A stretch of 64,000 nt of DNA, from NCBI RefSeq assembly GCF_018882465.1, contig NZ_JACVOK010000002.1:186001-250000 (forward strand), given 5' to 3'. The translations under genes were made by a program, and so were the position numbers. Positions 18,830-27,671 of the stretch are shown one piece after another. The notes under the pieces are model-generated. The model saw nothing but the letters and a program-made list of their open reading frames with translations, had not been told where the DNA came from and searched no databases. The DNA comes from Polynucleobacter sp. 73C-SIWE. GTDB taxonomy: Bacteria > Pseudomonadota > Gammaproteobacteria > Burkholderiales > Burkholderiaceae. Position 1 is the stretch's first letter, and each line of letters starts with the position of its first letter.

Positions 18830-21800
18830 CAAAAACCCAAAGCAATGCCAAAGCCTGTGCCTGCTTCCAACACCTCGCGCAGGCTGGAGATCCGCTTTCC
18901 GGAAGAATTGCCAGTCTCCGGCCAAAGGCAAATCATCAAGGATGCCTTGCAAGCCCACCAGGTGGTGATTGTTTGTGGAGAGACGGGTTCGGGCAAGACC
19001 ACTCAGCTGCCCAAGATCTGTTTAGACCTTGGTAGAGGCACCATCAACGGCGGTAAGTTGATTGGCCATACCCAACCTCGCCGAATAGCCGCTACTGCGA
19101 CAGCTAAGAGAATTGCCCAAGAGCTAGGCTCCCCCATCGGCCAAGATGTTGGCTATCAAGTTCGTTTCGCAGACAAGACAAGTCATACCGCCTCGATCAA
19201 ATTGATGACCGATGGCATTTTGCTAGCAGAGACACAGCGCGATCCTCAGCTCAAAGCCTATGACACGCTCATCATTGACGAGGCGCACGAGCGTAGCTTG
19301 AATATTGATTTTCTCCTGGGCTATCTCAGACAACTGCTTCCAAAAAGACCCGACCTCAAACTGATCATTACTTCAGCTACGATTGATGCCCAACGTTTTG
19401 CGGAGCACTTTGCAATCAATGGCAAAGTGGCGCCAGTGATTGAGGTTAGTGGACGGCTCTTTCCAGTTGAACAGCGGTATTCACCACTCGAGCCCGATAC
19501 TAAGCCAGATGGCAAAAAGGAATCTAAAGTAGCAAAAGAAATTCCGGATGCCGTCGCGGAAGAAATCGCCAATGTTTGGCGTGAGGGCGCATCAGGCGCT
19601 GGAGACGTATTGGTATTTCTGCCAGGGGAGCGCGAGATTCGGGATTGCGCAGAAGCGCTTCGCAAAGATCATGTGTTGCAACAACGCTTTCATCCAGAAA
19701 TTCTCAGTTTGTTTGCGCGCCAATCAGTGGCGGAGCAAGAAAGAGTTTTTAGTCCAGGCAATGGGCGTCGCATCATTCTGACAACCAACGTGGCTGAGAC
19801 TTCCCTTACCGTTCCTAATATTCGCTATGTGATCGATAGTGGACTAGCAAGAGTCAAACGCTACTCCTATCGCAATAAGGTAGAGCAACTTCAGATTGAA
19901 GCGATTTCCCAAGCGGCTGCTAACCAAAGAGCGGGGCGTTGCGGCCGGGTATCTGATGGTATTTGTATTCGCCTGTATAGCGAACTTGATTATCAAAGCC
20001 GTCCTAAATTTACCGACCCAGAAATTCTGCGTAGCTCATTAGCGGCAGTGTTATTGCGTATGAGTTCACTGCGTTTACCCAAGATTCAACATTTTCCGTT
20101 CATTGATAAGCCCTTGGGCAGAGCAATAACTGACGGTGTGCAACTACTAGATGAGTTGGGGGCAATTGAGTTTGATGAATCCGATGCCGCCGATGGCAAA
20201 GACATTAACAATAGCTTTAAGCTCACAGCCATTGGTAAACAGTTAGCAGACTTACCACTAGATCCCCGAATTGGCAGGATGCTATTGGCGGCAAAAGAGC
20301 AGAATGCCTTAAAAGAGGTCACGATCATTGCTTCGGCTTTGGCTACGCAAGATCCACGTGAGCGACCCATGGATCAGGGGGCTGCAGCCGACCAAGCGCA
20401 TCTGCAATTTGCCGACGAGCGCTCTGAGTTTCTGGGTTTTGTAAAGCTTTGGGATTGGTATCAAGATGCCTTGCAACATAAACATAGCAATCGCCAATTA
20501 GAAAATTTATGCAGAAGTAAATTCTTATCGCCACGTCGCTTGCGAGAGTGGCGTGACGTACATGGCCAATTGCACACGATGCTGGGTGAAAAGGGTTGGA
20601 AAGAAAATGGACTTGCTGCGACCTATGAACAAGTCCATTTATCACTCTTAACCGGTTTACTGGGATATGTTGCCAAAAAAGAAGAGGATGAAAAGTCTCA
20701 AGATCGCAATAGCAAGACTGGCGGCTATGTCGGTGCCCGCGGTATTCGGCCATTTATTTGGCCGGGTTCAACGATTGGCAAAAAAGCTGGCGCTTGGATT
20801 TTGGCGGGGGAGTTACAAGAAACCAATCGCATGTATGCGCGTACGATTGCCAAGATTGAGCCGCAGTGGGTTGAGAAAGTTGCAGCTCATCGTCTGATTA
20901 AATCCTTAAGCGATCCGTTTTGGGATAACCGTCAGGGCGAGGTCTTGGCTTTTGAGCGAGGCACCTTATACGGTTTACCCATCTATCACGGTCGACGAGT
21001 ACGTTATGAGCCTCATAACCCAGAAGAAGCAAGAGAGTTGTTCATTAGCCAAGCTTTAGTTCAGGAAGAAATGTTTGGGCGTATGGATACACCAGCCCTC
21101 TATCGTGAAACCGAAGCAGATGCCAAGAAAAAATACCCTGGTTTGTTTGGTTTCTTCTGGCACAACTGTCGCCTGATTAAAGAAATCGAGGCACTGGAGC
21201 ATCGTTCACGTCGTCCTGATGTATTGGTCGACGATGAGTTGCTGTTTGCTTTCTATGAGTCACGTATTCCAAAAGAAGTTTGTAATCGCGAAGGCTTGAA
21301 GGCATGGTTTAAAAAAGAACCCGACCTCGATAGCCAGTTAAGACTGGAAAAAGCCGACCTCATGCGCCATGAAGCTGCTGGGATTACGGTCGATCGTTAT
21401 CCCAAGAAAATGATGGTGGGTGGTGCAGAGCTCAACCTGACTTATCACTTTGAACCTGGTAGCCCTAAAGATGGTGTGACGCTAATGGTACCCCTAACGC
21501 AACTCAATCAAGTGGATGGTCGTCGTTGCGAATGGTTGGTGCCGGGTATGTGCGAAGAGAAAGTATTGTTATTACTCAAATCATTGCCACAAAAACTTCG
21601 CCGACATTGTGTGCCACTGCCGGATTATGCAAAGTCATTCTTAGAGCGTAGGCTGGAAGAAAAACAATTTGGAGTAGGAGACTTTTTAGATAGCTTAATT
21701 AGTGATATTCGGAAAGAGCGTGGTTTAGAGATCAAACGTACCGACTTCAGACCTGAATCACTACCTTTGCATTCTTCAATGAACTTCAGATTGATTGATG

Positions 21801-22843
21801 AGCATGGTCGCCAATTAGAAGTCGAAAGAAATCTTGCCCGCTTGCGTTCTGAGTATGGAGAGACTGCCCGCAGTGCTTTCCAGGCAATTGCCCAAGAGAC
21901 CGCCCAGGCTGAGTTGGGGGTTGAATCACCCAGGGCGGGTAGTGCTAAGCCTGAAGAGAAGGCACGTACATTTGAGCAGGGCGGCTATCGCTCCTGGGAG
22001 TTTGGTGAGCTACCAGAAACTCTAGAAATTCAAAAAGGCAATAAAACTTTATTTGGTTATCCAGCTTTAGTAGATCGTGGCGACTACTGCGATCTAGAAG
22101 TATTTGACGATTTACTAGAAGCCAGAAAGCAACATCACCTAGGATTACGTCGTCTCTTTGTGTTAAGTAATAAAGACACTCTCAAGGCATTGCAAAAACA
22201 ATTGCCTGGTATACGAGAGTTGGGATTGCTTTTTATCAATGTGGGCTCGGTAGAGGGATTGCTGGAGCAGATTCTCAATCTGGCGCTCGAGCGTGCATTC
22301 ATGACAGAACCCTTACCAGTCAATGCCGAGCAATTTGCTGAGCGTTTACAGGCAGGCAAGCCGCGATTAGCATTGATCGCACAAGAGGTCGCACGTCATG
22401 CCTTAAATGCACTTCAAGCACATGCTGATTTACAAAAGAAGATGGCTAGCGCAAAAGCGGCATCACCTGCCGCCTATAACGACATGCAAGCGCAAATGCA
22501 GGGACTCATTTTCTCCAAGTTTGTAGCTGAGACTCCTTATGGCCAGCTGGTTCACCTGCCGCGCTACTTGAAGGGGATTGCTATGAGGATCGATAAGTTA
22601 CGCTCCAATCCAAGTCGGGATGCCCAATGTCAAAAAGATTGGGAATCAGTTTCAAGGCCTTGGCAAAAATTGCTACAAGGTAGCAAGGGTTCGGCCTCTT
22701 ATGCCATGAGCGAGGATCAGGCTTTGCAGGATTTCCGGTGGCAGCTGGAGGAGCTGAGGGTGGCTTTGTATGCTCAAGAACTCAAAACCCCAACCCCAAT
22801 GTCCTTAAAGCGACTAGAAAAGGTTTTAGCCAGCTTGCGCTAA
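18809..22843 (+). CDS. hrpA: ATP-dependent RNA helicase HrpA
   Basis: HrpA is a DEAH-box RNA helicase; in E. coli it resolves stalled ribosomes and processes some mRNAs. The 1344-residue protein is full length (E. coli about 1300). Motifs: I GETGSGKTTQLP, Ia TQPRRIAA, II DEAH in LIIDEAHERSLNIDFLL, III TSATID, V TTNVAETSLTVPNIRYVIDSG, VI QRAGRCGRV. These are followed by the HA2/OB region and the long HrpA-specific C-terminal domain (DUF3418). The start is GTG 18809; ATG 18845 (MPKPVPAS) is also possible, and the region before motif I is disordered, so the choice is not decisive. The gene is divergent from argA; the two starts are only 18 bases apart. Confidence 0.95.
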   Translation: MQEPINQQKPKAMPKPVPASNTSRRLEIRFPEELPVSGQRQIIKDALQAHQVVIVCGETGSGKTTQLPKICLDLGRGTINGGKLIGHTQPRRIAATATAKRIAQELGSPIGQDVGYQVRFADKTSHTASIKLMTDGILLAETQRDPQLKAYDTLIIDEAHERSLNIDFLLGYLRQLLPKRPDLKLIITSATIDAQRFAEHFAINGKVAPVIEVSGRLFPVEQRYSPLEPDTKPDGKKESKVAKEIPDAVAEEIANVWREGASGAGDVLVFLPGEREIRDCAEALRKDHVLQQRFHPEILSLFARQSVAEQERVFSPGNGRRIILTTNVAETSLTVPNIRYVIDSGLARVKRYSYRNKVEQLQIEAISQAAANQRAGRCGRVSDGICIRLYSELDYQSRPKFTDPEILRSSLAAVLLRMSSLRLPKIQHFPFIDKPLGRAITDGVQLLDELGAIEFDESDAADGKDINNSFKLTAIGKQLADLPLDPRIGRMLLAAKEQNALKEVTIIASALATQDPRERPMDQGAAADQAHLQFADERSEFLGFVKLWDWYQDALQHKHSNRQLENLCRSKFLSPRRLREWRDVHGQLHTMLGEKGWKENGLAATYEQVHLSLLTGLLGYVAKKEEDEKSQDRNSKTGGYVGARGIRPFIWPGSTIGKKAGAWILAGELQETNRMYARTIAKIEPQWVEKVAAHRLIKSLSDPFWDNRQGEVLAFERGTLYGLPIYHGRRVRYEPHNPEEARELFISQALVQEEMFGRMDTPALYRETEADAKKKYPGLFGFFWHNCRLIKEIEALEHRSRRPDVLVDDELLFAFYESRIPKEVCNREGLKAWFKKEPDLDSQLRLEKADLMRHEAAGITVDRYPKKMMVGGAELNLTYHFEPGSPKDGVTLMVPLTQLNQVDGRRCEWLVPGMCEEKVLLLLKSLPQKLRRHCVPLPDYAKSFLERRLEEKQFGVGDFLDSLISDIRKERGLEIKRTDFRPESLPLHSSMNFRLIDEHGRQLEVERNLARLRSEYGETARSAFQAIAQETAQAELGVESPRAGSAKPEEKARTFEQGGYRSWEFGELPETLEIQKGNKTLFGYPALVDRGDYCDLEVFDDLLEARKQHHLGLRRLFVLSNKDTLKALQKQLPGIRELGLLFINVGSVEGLLEQILNLALERAFMTEPLPVNAEQFAERLQAGKPRLALIAQEVARHALNALQAHADLQKKMASAKAASPAAYNDMQAQMQGLIFSKFVAETPYGQLVHLPRYLKGIAMRIDKLRSNPSRDAQCQKDWESVSRPWQKLLQGSKGSASYAMSEDQALQDFRWQLEELRVALYAQELKTPTPMSLKRLEKVLASLR

Positions 22844-22902
22844 GTCAAATCCATCAGGCTTTAGAGGTCTTTCGCCATGCCTTCATTGCTTACAATAGGG
22901 GA

Positions 22903-23934
22903 ATGCACACATTTATTACAACTAGAGGTTTTCGCAATATTGCTACCTCCTCCATCTTTAGCTTACTTTTAGTAAATCTTGCCATTGCGCAAACTGCTGG
23001 CGCTCCAGGTGCATCGACAGTTAATGAGCCAAAATTGGCGGTCATTCTCAATTCAGGTGAAGCCTCAGTGAGTTTGATTGATATGCCAAGCCGTCAAGTG
23101 ATTAAGACGGTCCATGTTGGTAAGGAGCCTCATCATCTGATGATCACCCCAGATCAAAAAACTTTATTAATTGCCAATGCAGTCGGGAATGATATTGTTT
23201 TAATGAATCCCACAACCGGTGAGTTGACTGGCAGAATCCCGAATATTATTGATCCATACCAAATTGGCTATTCACCAAATCATAAGTGGTTTGTAGCCAA
23301 TGGAAATCGTTTAGATCGTATCGATATTTATGCTGCAAATGGCGCTGATCTAAAACTAGCCAAAACAGTAAAGCTAGCTAAGACACCAAGCCATATTGCT
23401 TTTACAGCGGATAGCAAAATTGCTTTTATTACTTTGCAAGACTCTAACGAGCTAGCAGCAATTGATTTAGAAACGCAAAATGTACTGTGGGTAATGCCTA
23501 CAGGTAAAGTGCCTGCCGGCCTATGGATGACTCCTGGAGATCAATATCTCTTGGTGGGTATTACTGGTGAAGACTATGTGCAGGTGATTGATTGGAAGAC
23601 ACATAAAGAAGTGAAGCGCATTACAACCGGTAAGGGCGCGCATAACTTCCGGCCCCTGGGCGACAAGAAGCATGTCTTTGTGAGTAATCGGATTGCATCC
23701 TCTATCAGCCTAATTAATATGCAAACCCTAGAGAAGGTTGGTGATATTACAGGCCTTCCTGCGGGGCCTGATGATATGGAAATTACACCTGATGGCAAGA
23801 CTTTGTGGGTTACTTTACGTTTTTCTAAAAAGGTAGGCGTGATCGATATCCCTTCTATGAAATTAACGACTGTGATTCCAGTGGGAAAATCACCCCACGG
23901 TGTGTTCTTTTCTCCTAGAGCTTCCTGGGAATAA
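22903..23934 (+). CDS. Secreted beta-propeller (YVTN-family) repeat protein
   Basis: A 343-residue exported protein. Residues 1-27 form a signal peptide ending near LAIAQTAG. The rest is a seven-bladed propeller of the YVTN/lactonase type with repeated blocks such as VIKTVHVGKEPHHLMITPDQKTLLIAN, GPDDMEITPDGKTLWVTLR and VIPVGKSPHGVFFSP. Such proteins are periplasmic or surface-bound and often bind partners rather than act as enzymes; no catalytic residue can be named. I placed the start at ATG 22903, preceded by AGGGG, because an in-frame ATG at 22738 lies within hrpA and gives no signal peptide. It begins a tight co-directional group with the deacetylase-like, hydroxylase and EI24 genes. Confidence 0.88.
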   Translation: MHTFITTRGFRNIATSSIFSLLLVNLAIAQTAGAPGASTVNEPKLAVILNSGEASVSLIDMPSRQVIKTVHVGKEPHHLMITPDQKTLLIANAVGNDIVLMNPTTGELTGRIPNIIDPYQIGYSPNHKWFVANGNRLDRIDIYAANGADLKLAKTVKLAKTPSHIAFTADSKIAFITLQDSNELAAIDLETQNVLWVMPTGKVPAGLWMTPGDQYLLVGITGEDYVQVIDWKTHKEVKRITTGKGAHNFRPLGDKKHVFVSNRIASSISLINMQTLEKVGDITGLPAGPDDMEITPDGKTLWVTLRFSKKVGVIDIPSMKLTTVIPVGKSPHGVFFSPRASWE

Positions 23935-23942
23935 TATTCACC

Positions 23943-24731
23943 ATGAAGTGCAAACAAGTTATTCAACTAACAGCCGCGTTCATACTCGGCTGTTTTGTAT
24001 TTGGCGCGTCTGCCCAAACTACTACTTGCAATAAAACGGTTTACCTGACATTTGATACGGGCAATATGGCAGTTGCTGAAAAAGTGGCTGAGATATTGAA
24101 GCGACAAGTCGTCAAAGCCACTTTTTTCCTATCCAATGAAAAGACTTTCCGAGGTGACTTCGCTTTAGATGATTCTTGGAAAGCCTATTGGCAGGAGCGG
24201 CTTAAAGAAGGACATCACTTTGGTAGCCATACTTATGATCACACCTATTTTTTAAAAGATGGCCCTAAGGGCGAAGTCTTTGTGAAGTCTCAGTTTGGAC
24301 CTAAGGCTGGCACGACAGTGCTATACAACGAGGCCTCCATGTGTAAAGAGATTCGCCGGGTGGATCAACGCTTCGTAGAGTTAACTGGGCAGCCATTACA
24401 AAAGATCTGGCGTGCCCCTGGCGGTAAAACTTCGCCTACTTTGATTCGGATGGGGGATATGTGTGGCTATCAGCACTTTGGATGGGCACCAGCTGGATTT
24501 TTAGGTGATGAGCTAAATTCTGATCAATATCCCAATAGCCATCTTTTAGAAAAAGCTAGTCGCGAGATTAAGGATGGTGATATCACCATGGCTCACCTGG
24601 GCATTTGGTCCAGAAAAGATCCTTGGGCGCCTGCAGTACTAGAGCAGTTAATCCTGAACCTCAAGGGCCGCGGCTTTTGCTTTGGCACTTTGCCTAAGGT
24701 CAACAAAAAATTGGCAGATCAGTCAAAATAA
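23943..24731 (+). CDS. NodB-like polysaccharide deacetylase family protein, one metal ligand altered
   Basis: A 262-residue exported protein with a signal peptide (residues 1-24, ending FGASAQ) and a carbohydrate esterase 4 domain. Motif 1 reads TFDTG where active enzymes have TFDDG: the catalytic-base Asp stays, but the second Asp, a zinc ligand, is Thr. Motif 2 SHTYDHTY keeps both His ligands, and motif 3 WRAPGG keeps the Arg. HLGIWSRKDPWAP lies near motif 4 and 5. With one ligand lost, the protein may use a different metal site, act on another substrate, or only bind glycan. It starts 8 bases after the propeller gene and ends 3 bases before the hydroxylase gene, so the three should be one transcript. 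Confidence 0.87.
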   Translation: MKCKQVIQLTAAFILGCFVFGASAQTTTCNKTVYLTFDTGNMAVAEKVAEILKRQVVKATFFLSNEKTFRGDFALDDSWKAYWQERLKEGHHFGSHTYDHTYFLKDGPKGEVFVKSQFGPKAGTTVLYNEASMCKEIRRVDQRFVELTGQPLQKIWRAPGGKTSPTLIRMGDMCGYQHFGWAPAGFLGDELNSDQYPNSHLLEKASREIKDGDITMAHLGIWSRKDPWAPAVLEQLILNLKGRGFCFGTLPKVNKKLADQSK

Positions 24732-24734
24732 AGC

Positions 24735-25706
24735 ATGGATTTGAGTTCTATCACTTCAGCAATCTCAAGCGCTTACGGCAGCGTTCAGGAGTTTTTGTTT
24801 GCCAAGATTGTTGGACCACTTCTATATCAATTTGATTTGATGTCCTGGGCGGAAGATGTCTTTGATGGCATGGATTGGTTTTTATTTGGCTGCATTCAGA
24901 TTTTTCTGATTATGACTGTTCTCCGAACCTGGGAGCGTTTCGCCCCAGCAGAGACTCAAGAGCGTTTTGCTAAGACGAGCAGGGCAGATGTGATCTACAC
25001 CTTATTCCATCGCCTAGGTATCTTTCATGGATTAGTCTTTATTACATTATCTGGATTATTTTTTCAGATTGATTCGGTCTTGCATGATTTTCGTTTTACC
25101 CGTTTGAACGTCGAGTCTTGGTGGCCTGGAGTGACCTCTATTCCGATGGTGAGCTTCCTGGTTTACTTGATCCTGTTGGATCTTGTGGGCTACTTCTATC
25201 ATCGCGCCTCCCATACTTTTAATTGGTGGTGGCAGCTGCATGCACTTCATCACAGTCAAACAGTGATGACTGCGTGGTCCGATAACCGTAATCACATCCT
25301 AGATGACATTATGGATGCAGCGGTAACATCATTTTTTGCACTTCTGTTTGGTGTCTCCCCAGGTCAATTCATTATCTTGATTGCGTTGAGTCAGTTGATT
25401 CAGAGCTGGCAACATGCCAATATCAAAGTGCACTTGGGTAAAGCGCAATATCTTTTGGTGTCGCCCATGTTTCATCGCATGCATCATGCGGTAGGATATG
25501 GTCACGAATCACAAGGCAAGCCTGGTGTATTGGGCGGTTGTAATTTTGGCGTTTTGTTTCCGTGGTGGGACATATTGTTTAAAACAGCCATCTTCCCCAA
25601 AGAGGTCTATCCTACAGGTGTCAGAAACCTAAAGGTATCGCACAATATTCTGACTCAGCAGTGGCAAGGTCTTGTGCACTCAGTTAAAGAGTTCATGCCA
25701 AAGTAA
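24735..25706 (+). CDS. Fatty acid hydroxylase / sterol desaturase superfamily membrane protein
   Basis: A 323-residue polytopic inner-membrane protein with the di-iron histidine boxes of this superfamily: FYHRASHT (HxxxH), HALHHSQ (HxxHH), HANIKVHLG and FHRMHHA. Hydrophobic helices occur near residues 50-66, 95-115 and 135-155. Members hydroxylate or desaturate fatty acids, sterols or carotenoids; substrate cannot be read from the sequence. Neighbours (secreted propeller, NodB-like protein, EI24 membrane protein) point to envelope lipid or glycan modification. It begins 3 bases after the previous stop, so translation is coupled. All predicted iron-binding histidines are present. Confidence 0.9.
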   Translation: MDLSSITSAISSAYGSVQEFLFAKIVGPLLYQFDLMSWAEDVFDGMDWFLFGCIQIFLIMTVLRTWERFAPAETQERFAKTSRADVIYTLFHRLGIFHGLVFITLSGLFFQIDSVLHDFRFTRLNVESWWPGVTSIPMVSFLVYLILLDLVGYFYHRASHTFNWWWQLHALHHSQTVMTAWSDNRNHILDDIMDAAVTSFFALLFGVSPGQFIILIALSQLIQSWQHANIKVHLGKAQYLLVSPMFHRMHHAVGYGHESQGKPGVLGGCNFGVLFPWWDILFKTAIFPKEVYPTGVRNLKVSHNILTQQWQGLVHSVKEFMPK

Positions 25707-25750
25707 ATCAATGAAGTCAGGCGTGCGAAGTGGCATGCAATAGGAGTTTT

Positions 25751-26620
25751 ATGGTTGGACTGCCTCAAGTATTTAAATCTTTTGGATTGGCTCTGGTGGG
25801 AACAATGCATCCAAGGATGTTGTGGCTAAGCTTGCGACCATTCTTGATCGTATCGATTCTTTGGGGCTGCTTGATTTGGCTCACATGGACTCCTGCACTC
25901 GCTCTACTGAGTGAATTTCTAACGAACTCCCTGTTTACTAATTGGATTCAAGAGGGCTTGATCTGGGCTGGCTTTGAAAACGCCAGAGCGTGGATTGCGC
26001 CATTATTCTTTGTCATGCTGATCATTCCCTTGATCACCATTAGCTTGCTAGTACTGATTGCCTTTTCAACTGTTCCAACGATTGTGAAGATTGTGGTGAG
26101 GCAAGCGCACTATCAAGATTTGGAATGCAAGCGGGGTGGCGGTTTATTGGGTAGTTTGATTTATACCCTGTGGTCAGCATTGATCTGCCTTGCCCTAGTG
26201 ATGTTGACATTGCCGGTGTGGTGGGTTCCTCCGCTAGTGGCCGTACTGCCGCCATTACTCTGGGGTTGGTTAACCATGCGCCTCATGTCTTACGACGTAC
26301 TTGCTAAGCATGCCAGCGTTGACGAGCGCGATCAGCTCTTAGAAAAATATCGTTGGCCTTTACTCTGTATGGGCATCGCTTCTGGAATGCTTGGCGCAGT
26401 GCCTACTTTTTTCTGGGCTACATCGGCGCTAGCCTTAGTTTTATTTCCGATTGTGAGCTTTGTCGCGCTTTGGATTTATTCTTTGATCTTTGTATTTGCT
26501 GGTCTTTGGTTTAGCCATTTCCTGCTAGATGCTTTAAAAGAGTTGAGGGATGAAGAATTGGATAAAGCCTTAACAGTGCAATCGCGTGTAGTTGATATGG
26601 AACTTCCTTACCATGGTTGA
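25751..26620 (+). CDS. EI24 domain (CysZ-like) integral membrane protein
   Basis: A 289-residue polytopic membrane protein of the EI24/CysZ superfamily. The start GLPQVFKSFGLALVGTMHPRML is followed by about six hydrophobic segments, including LSLRPFLIVSILWGCLIWLTW, APLFFVMLIIPLITISLLVL and VMLTLPVWWVPPLVAVLPPLLWGW, and the conserved region around NP/MHPRM at the N-terminus. E. coli CysZ carries sulfate, but most betaproteobacterial EI24 proteins are of unknown role. ATG 25751 has a TAGGAG site six bases upstream, so it is preferred over the ATG at 25730. The stop overlaps the next gene by eight bases. Confidence 0.85.
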   Translation: MVGLPQVFKSFGLALVGTMHPRMLWLSLRPFLIVSILWGCLIWLTWTPALALLSEFLTNSLFTNWIQEGLIWAGFENARAWIAPLFFVMLIIPLITISLLVLIAFSTVPTIVKIVVRQAHYQDLECKRGGGLLGSLIYTLWSALICLALVMLTLPVWWVPPLVAVLPPLLWGWLTMRLMSYDVLAKHASVDERDQLLEKYRWPLLCMGIASGMLGAVPTFFWATSALALVLFPIVSFVALWIYSLIFVFAGLWFSHFLLDALKELRDEELDKALTVQSRVVDMELPYHG

Positions 26621-27470
26621 TGTAACAAAAGCAGTTGAAATAGACATGCCCAATACGGCGCAACGCCGCTTCGGCTTGATTGTGATTGGCGATGAGATTT
26701 TGTCAGGTCGTCGTCAAGATAAACATATGGCGACATTGATTGAGCTTCTCAATGAGCGCGGCTTAAGTCTGGCATGGGCAAAATATGTTGCTGATGATCC
26801 TGCGCAAATTACCGCAACACTCAAAGAAAGTTTTGCAAGCGGTGACGTGGTGTTTAGTACTGGTGGTATTGGTGCGACACCGGATGATCACACGCGTCAA
26901 TGCGCGGCATTGGCATTGGGTACAACCATTGCATTACATCCAACTGCGCAAGAATTGATTGCGGGCCGCATTCAAACCATGGCAGAGGGTGATCCCATCA
27001 AAGCAGATTTAAATACACCTGAGAATCAACATCGTTTCAAGATGGGTGAGTTTCCGATTGGTAGTGACATCATTCCCAATCCCTATAACCAGATTCCGGG
27101 CTTTCGGATTAAAGAGCATCACTTTGTTCCGGGTTTTCCGGTCATGGCCGCACCGATGATGGCTTGGTGCTTAGATACGCATTACCAAGATCTCTTTCAT
27201 CAAGAGAACTGGGCAGAGCGGAGTTTTATTGTTCCCAAGGGAATTGAATCCACCTTAACCCCCTTAATGGAGCGTATTGAAGTCAATTTTCCGGGTGTGA
27301 AGGTCTTTAGCTTACCCTCTGTTGGTGATGCCAAAAGGGGCGGCGTATATGCCCAGCGCCATATCGAGCTAGGCATCAAAGGTAATGCCAATCTACTAGA
27401 AAGCGCTTGGATTGCCCTTAGAACGGGCACCCAAGAGCTCGGCTATGAAATCCATGATATCAACTCCTAA
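26613..27470 (+). CDS. CinA N-terminal (molybdopterin-binding-like) domain protein
   Basis: A 285-residue protein of the MoaB/MogA fold as found in the N-terminal part of CinA. Motifs: IVIGDEILSGRRQDKHMATLIELLNERGL, VVFSTGGIGATPDDHTRQC and NPYNQIPGFRI, then HFVPGFPVMAAPM, which fit the COG1058 group; members of this group include pyridine nucleotide pyrophosphatases and other nucleotide-handling enzymes. The C-terminal nicotinamide-nucleotide amidase domain of full CinA is missing. Start choice: ATG 26613 overlaps the EI24 stop by eight bases; TTG 26592 and ATG 26646 are alternatives, and the first conserved block begins just after 26646. Its presence downstream of membrane genes is probably incidental to function. 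Confidence 0.85.
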   Translation: MVDVTKAVEIDMPNTAQRRFGLIVIGDEILSGRRQDKHMATLIELLNERGLSLAWAKYVADDPAQITATLKESFASGDVVFSTGGIGATPDDHTRQCAALALGTTIALHPTAQELIAGRIQTMAEGDPIKADLNTPENQHRFKMGEFPIGSDIIPNPYNQIPGFRIKEHHFVPGFPVMAAPMMAWCLDTHYQDLFHQENWAERSFIVPKGIESTLTPLMERIEVNFPGVKVFSLPSVGDAKRGGVYAQRHIELGIKGNANLLESAWIALRTGTQELGYEIHDINS

Positions 27471-27493
27471 TTTTGCACTAAAATAGTGCAAAA
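27471..27493. promoter_or_regulatory. NtrC-type operator 1 upstream of glnA
   Basis: A perfect inverted repeat with 10-base arms (TTTTGCACTA, 3-base spacer, TAGTGCAAAA). The core TGCACT-N5-AGTGCA matches the published NtrC consensus TGCAC(Y)-N5-(R)GTGCA. It lies 100 bases upstream of the GG-N10-GC element, within the usual range for an enhancer. Confidence 0.75.
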
Positions 27494-27502
27494 AGAGTCT
27501 TT

Positions 27503-27522
27503 TTACCCATTTCTAGGGGTAA
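27503..27522. promoter_or_regulatory. Inverted repeat TTACCC-N8-GGGTAA between the NtrC sites
   Basis: TTACCC at 27503-27508 and GGGTAA at 27517-27522 form an inverted repeat between the two NtrC-type operators. It does not resemble the NtrC consensus. It could be a site for a second regulator of glnA. Confidence 0.35.
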
Positions 27523-27525
27523 TCT

Positions 27526-27542
27526 AGCACTTTAATAGTGCA
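27526..27542. promoter_or_regulatory. NtrC-type operator 2 upstream of glnA
   Basis: AGCACT-TTAAT-AGTGCA, 17 bases, one mismatch from the NtrC consensus. Its centre is about 52 bases downstream of the centre of operator 1, i.e. about five helical turns, so both sites face the same side of the DNA. Confidence 0.7.
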
Positions 27543-27592
27543 ATAATGAGGGTTCCCATTTGTTTGCTTCAGTAAATTACATACATCCATTA

Positions 27593-27606
27593 GGCATGTT
27601 TGGTGC
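27593..27606 (+). promoter_or_regulatory. Possible sigma-54 promoter of glnA
   Basis: GG at 27593-27594 and GC at 27605-27606 are spaced by exactly ten bases (AGGCATGTTTGGTGCC), the defining spacing of -24/-12 promoters. The flanks match the consensus TGGCACG-N4-TTGC only in part. The leader to the glnA ATG is about 55 bases. Whether the local NtrC can still drive it is doubtful (see the ntrC entry). Confidence 0.5.
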
Positions 27607-27671
27607 CTGGAATAAACAAGGGTGTATGCCTTAGGTTTGAATTCCGAATTTAGTTAATAGAGGAGATTTGC

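Noticed and set aside
22738..22902. N-terminal extension of the propeller protein from ATG 22738
   Set aside because: It lies within hrpA coding sequence, has no homology and would bury the signal peptide that begins at ATG 22903.
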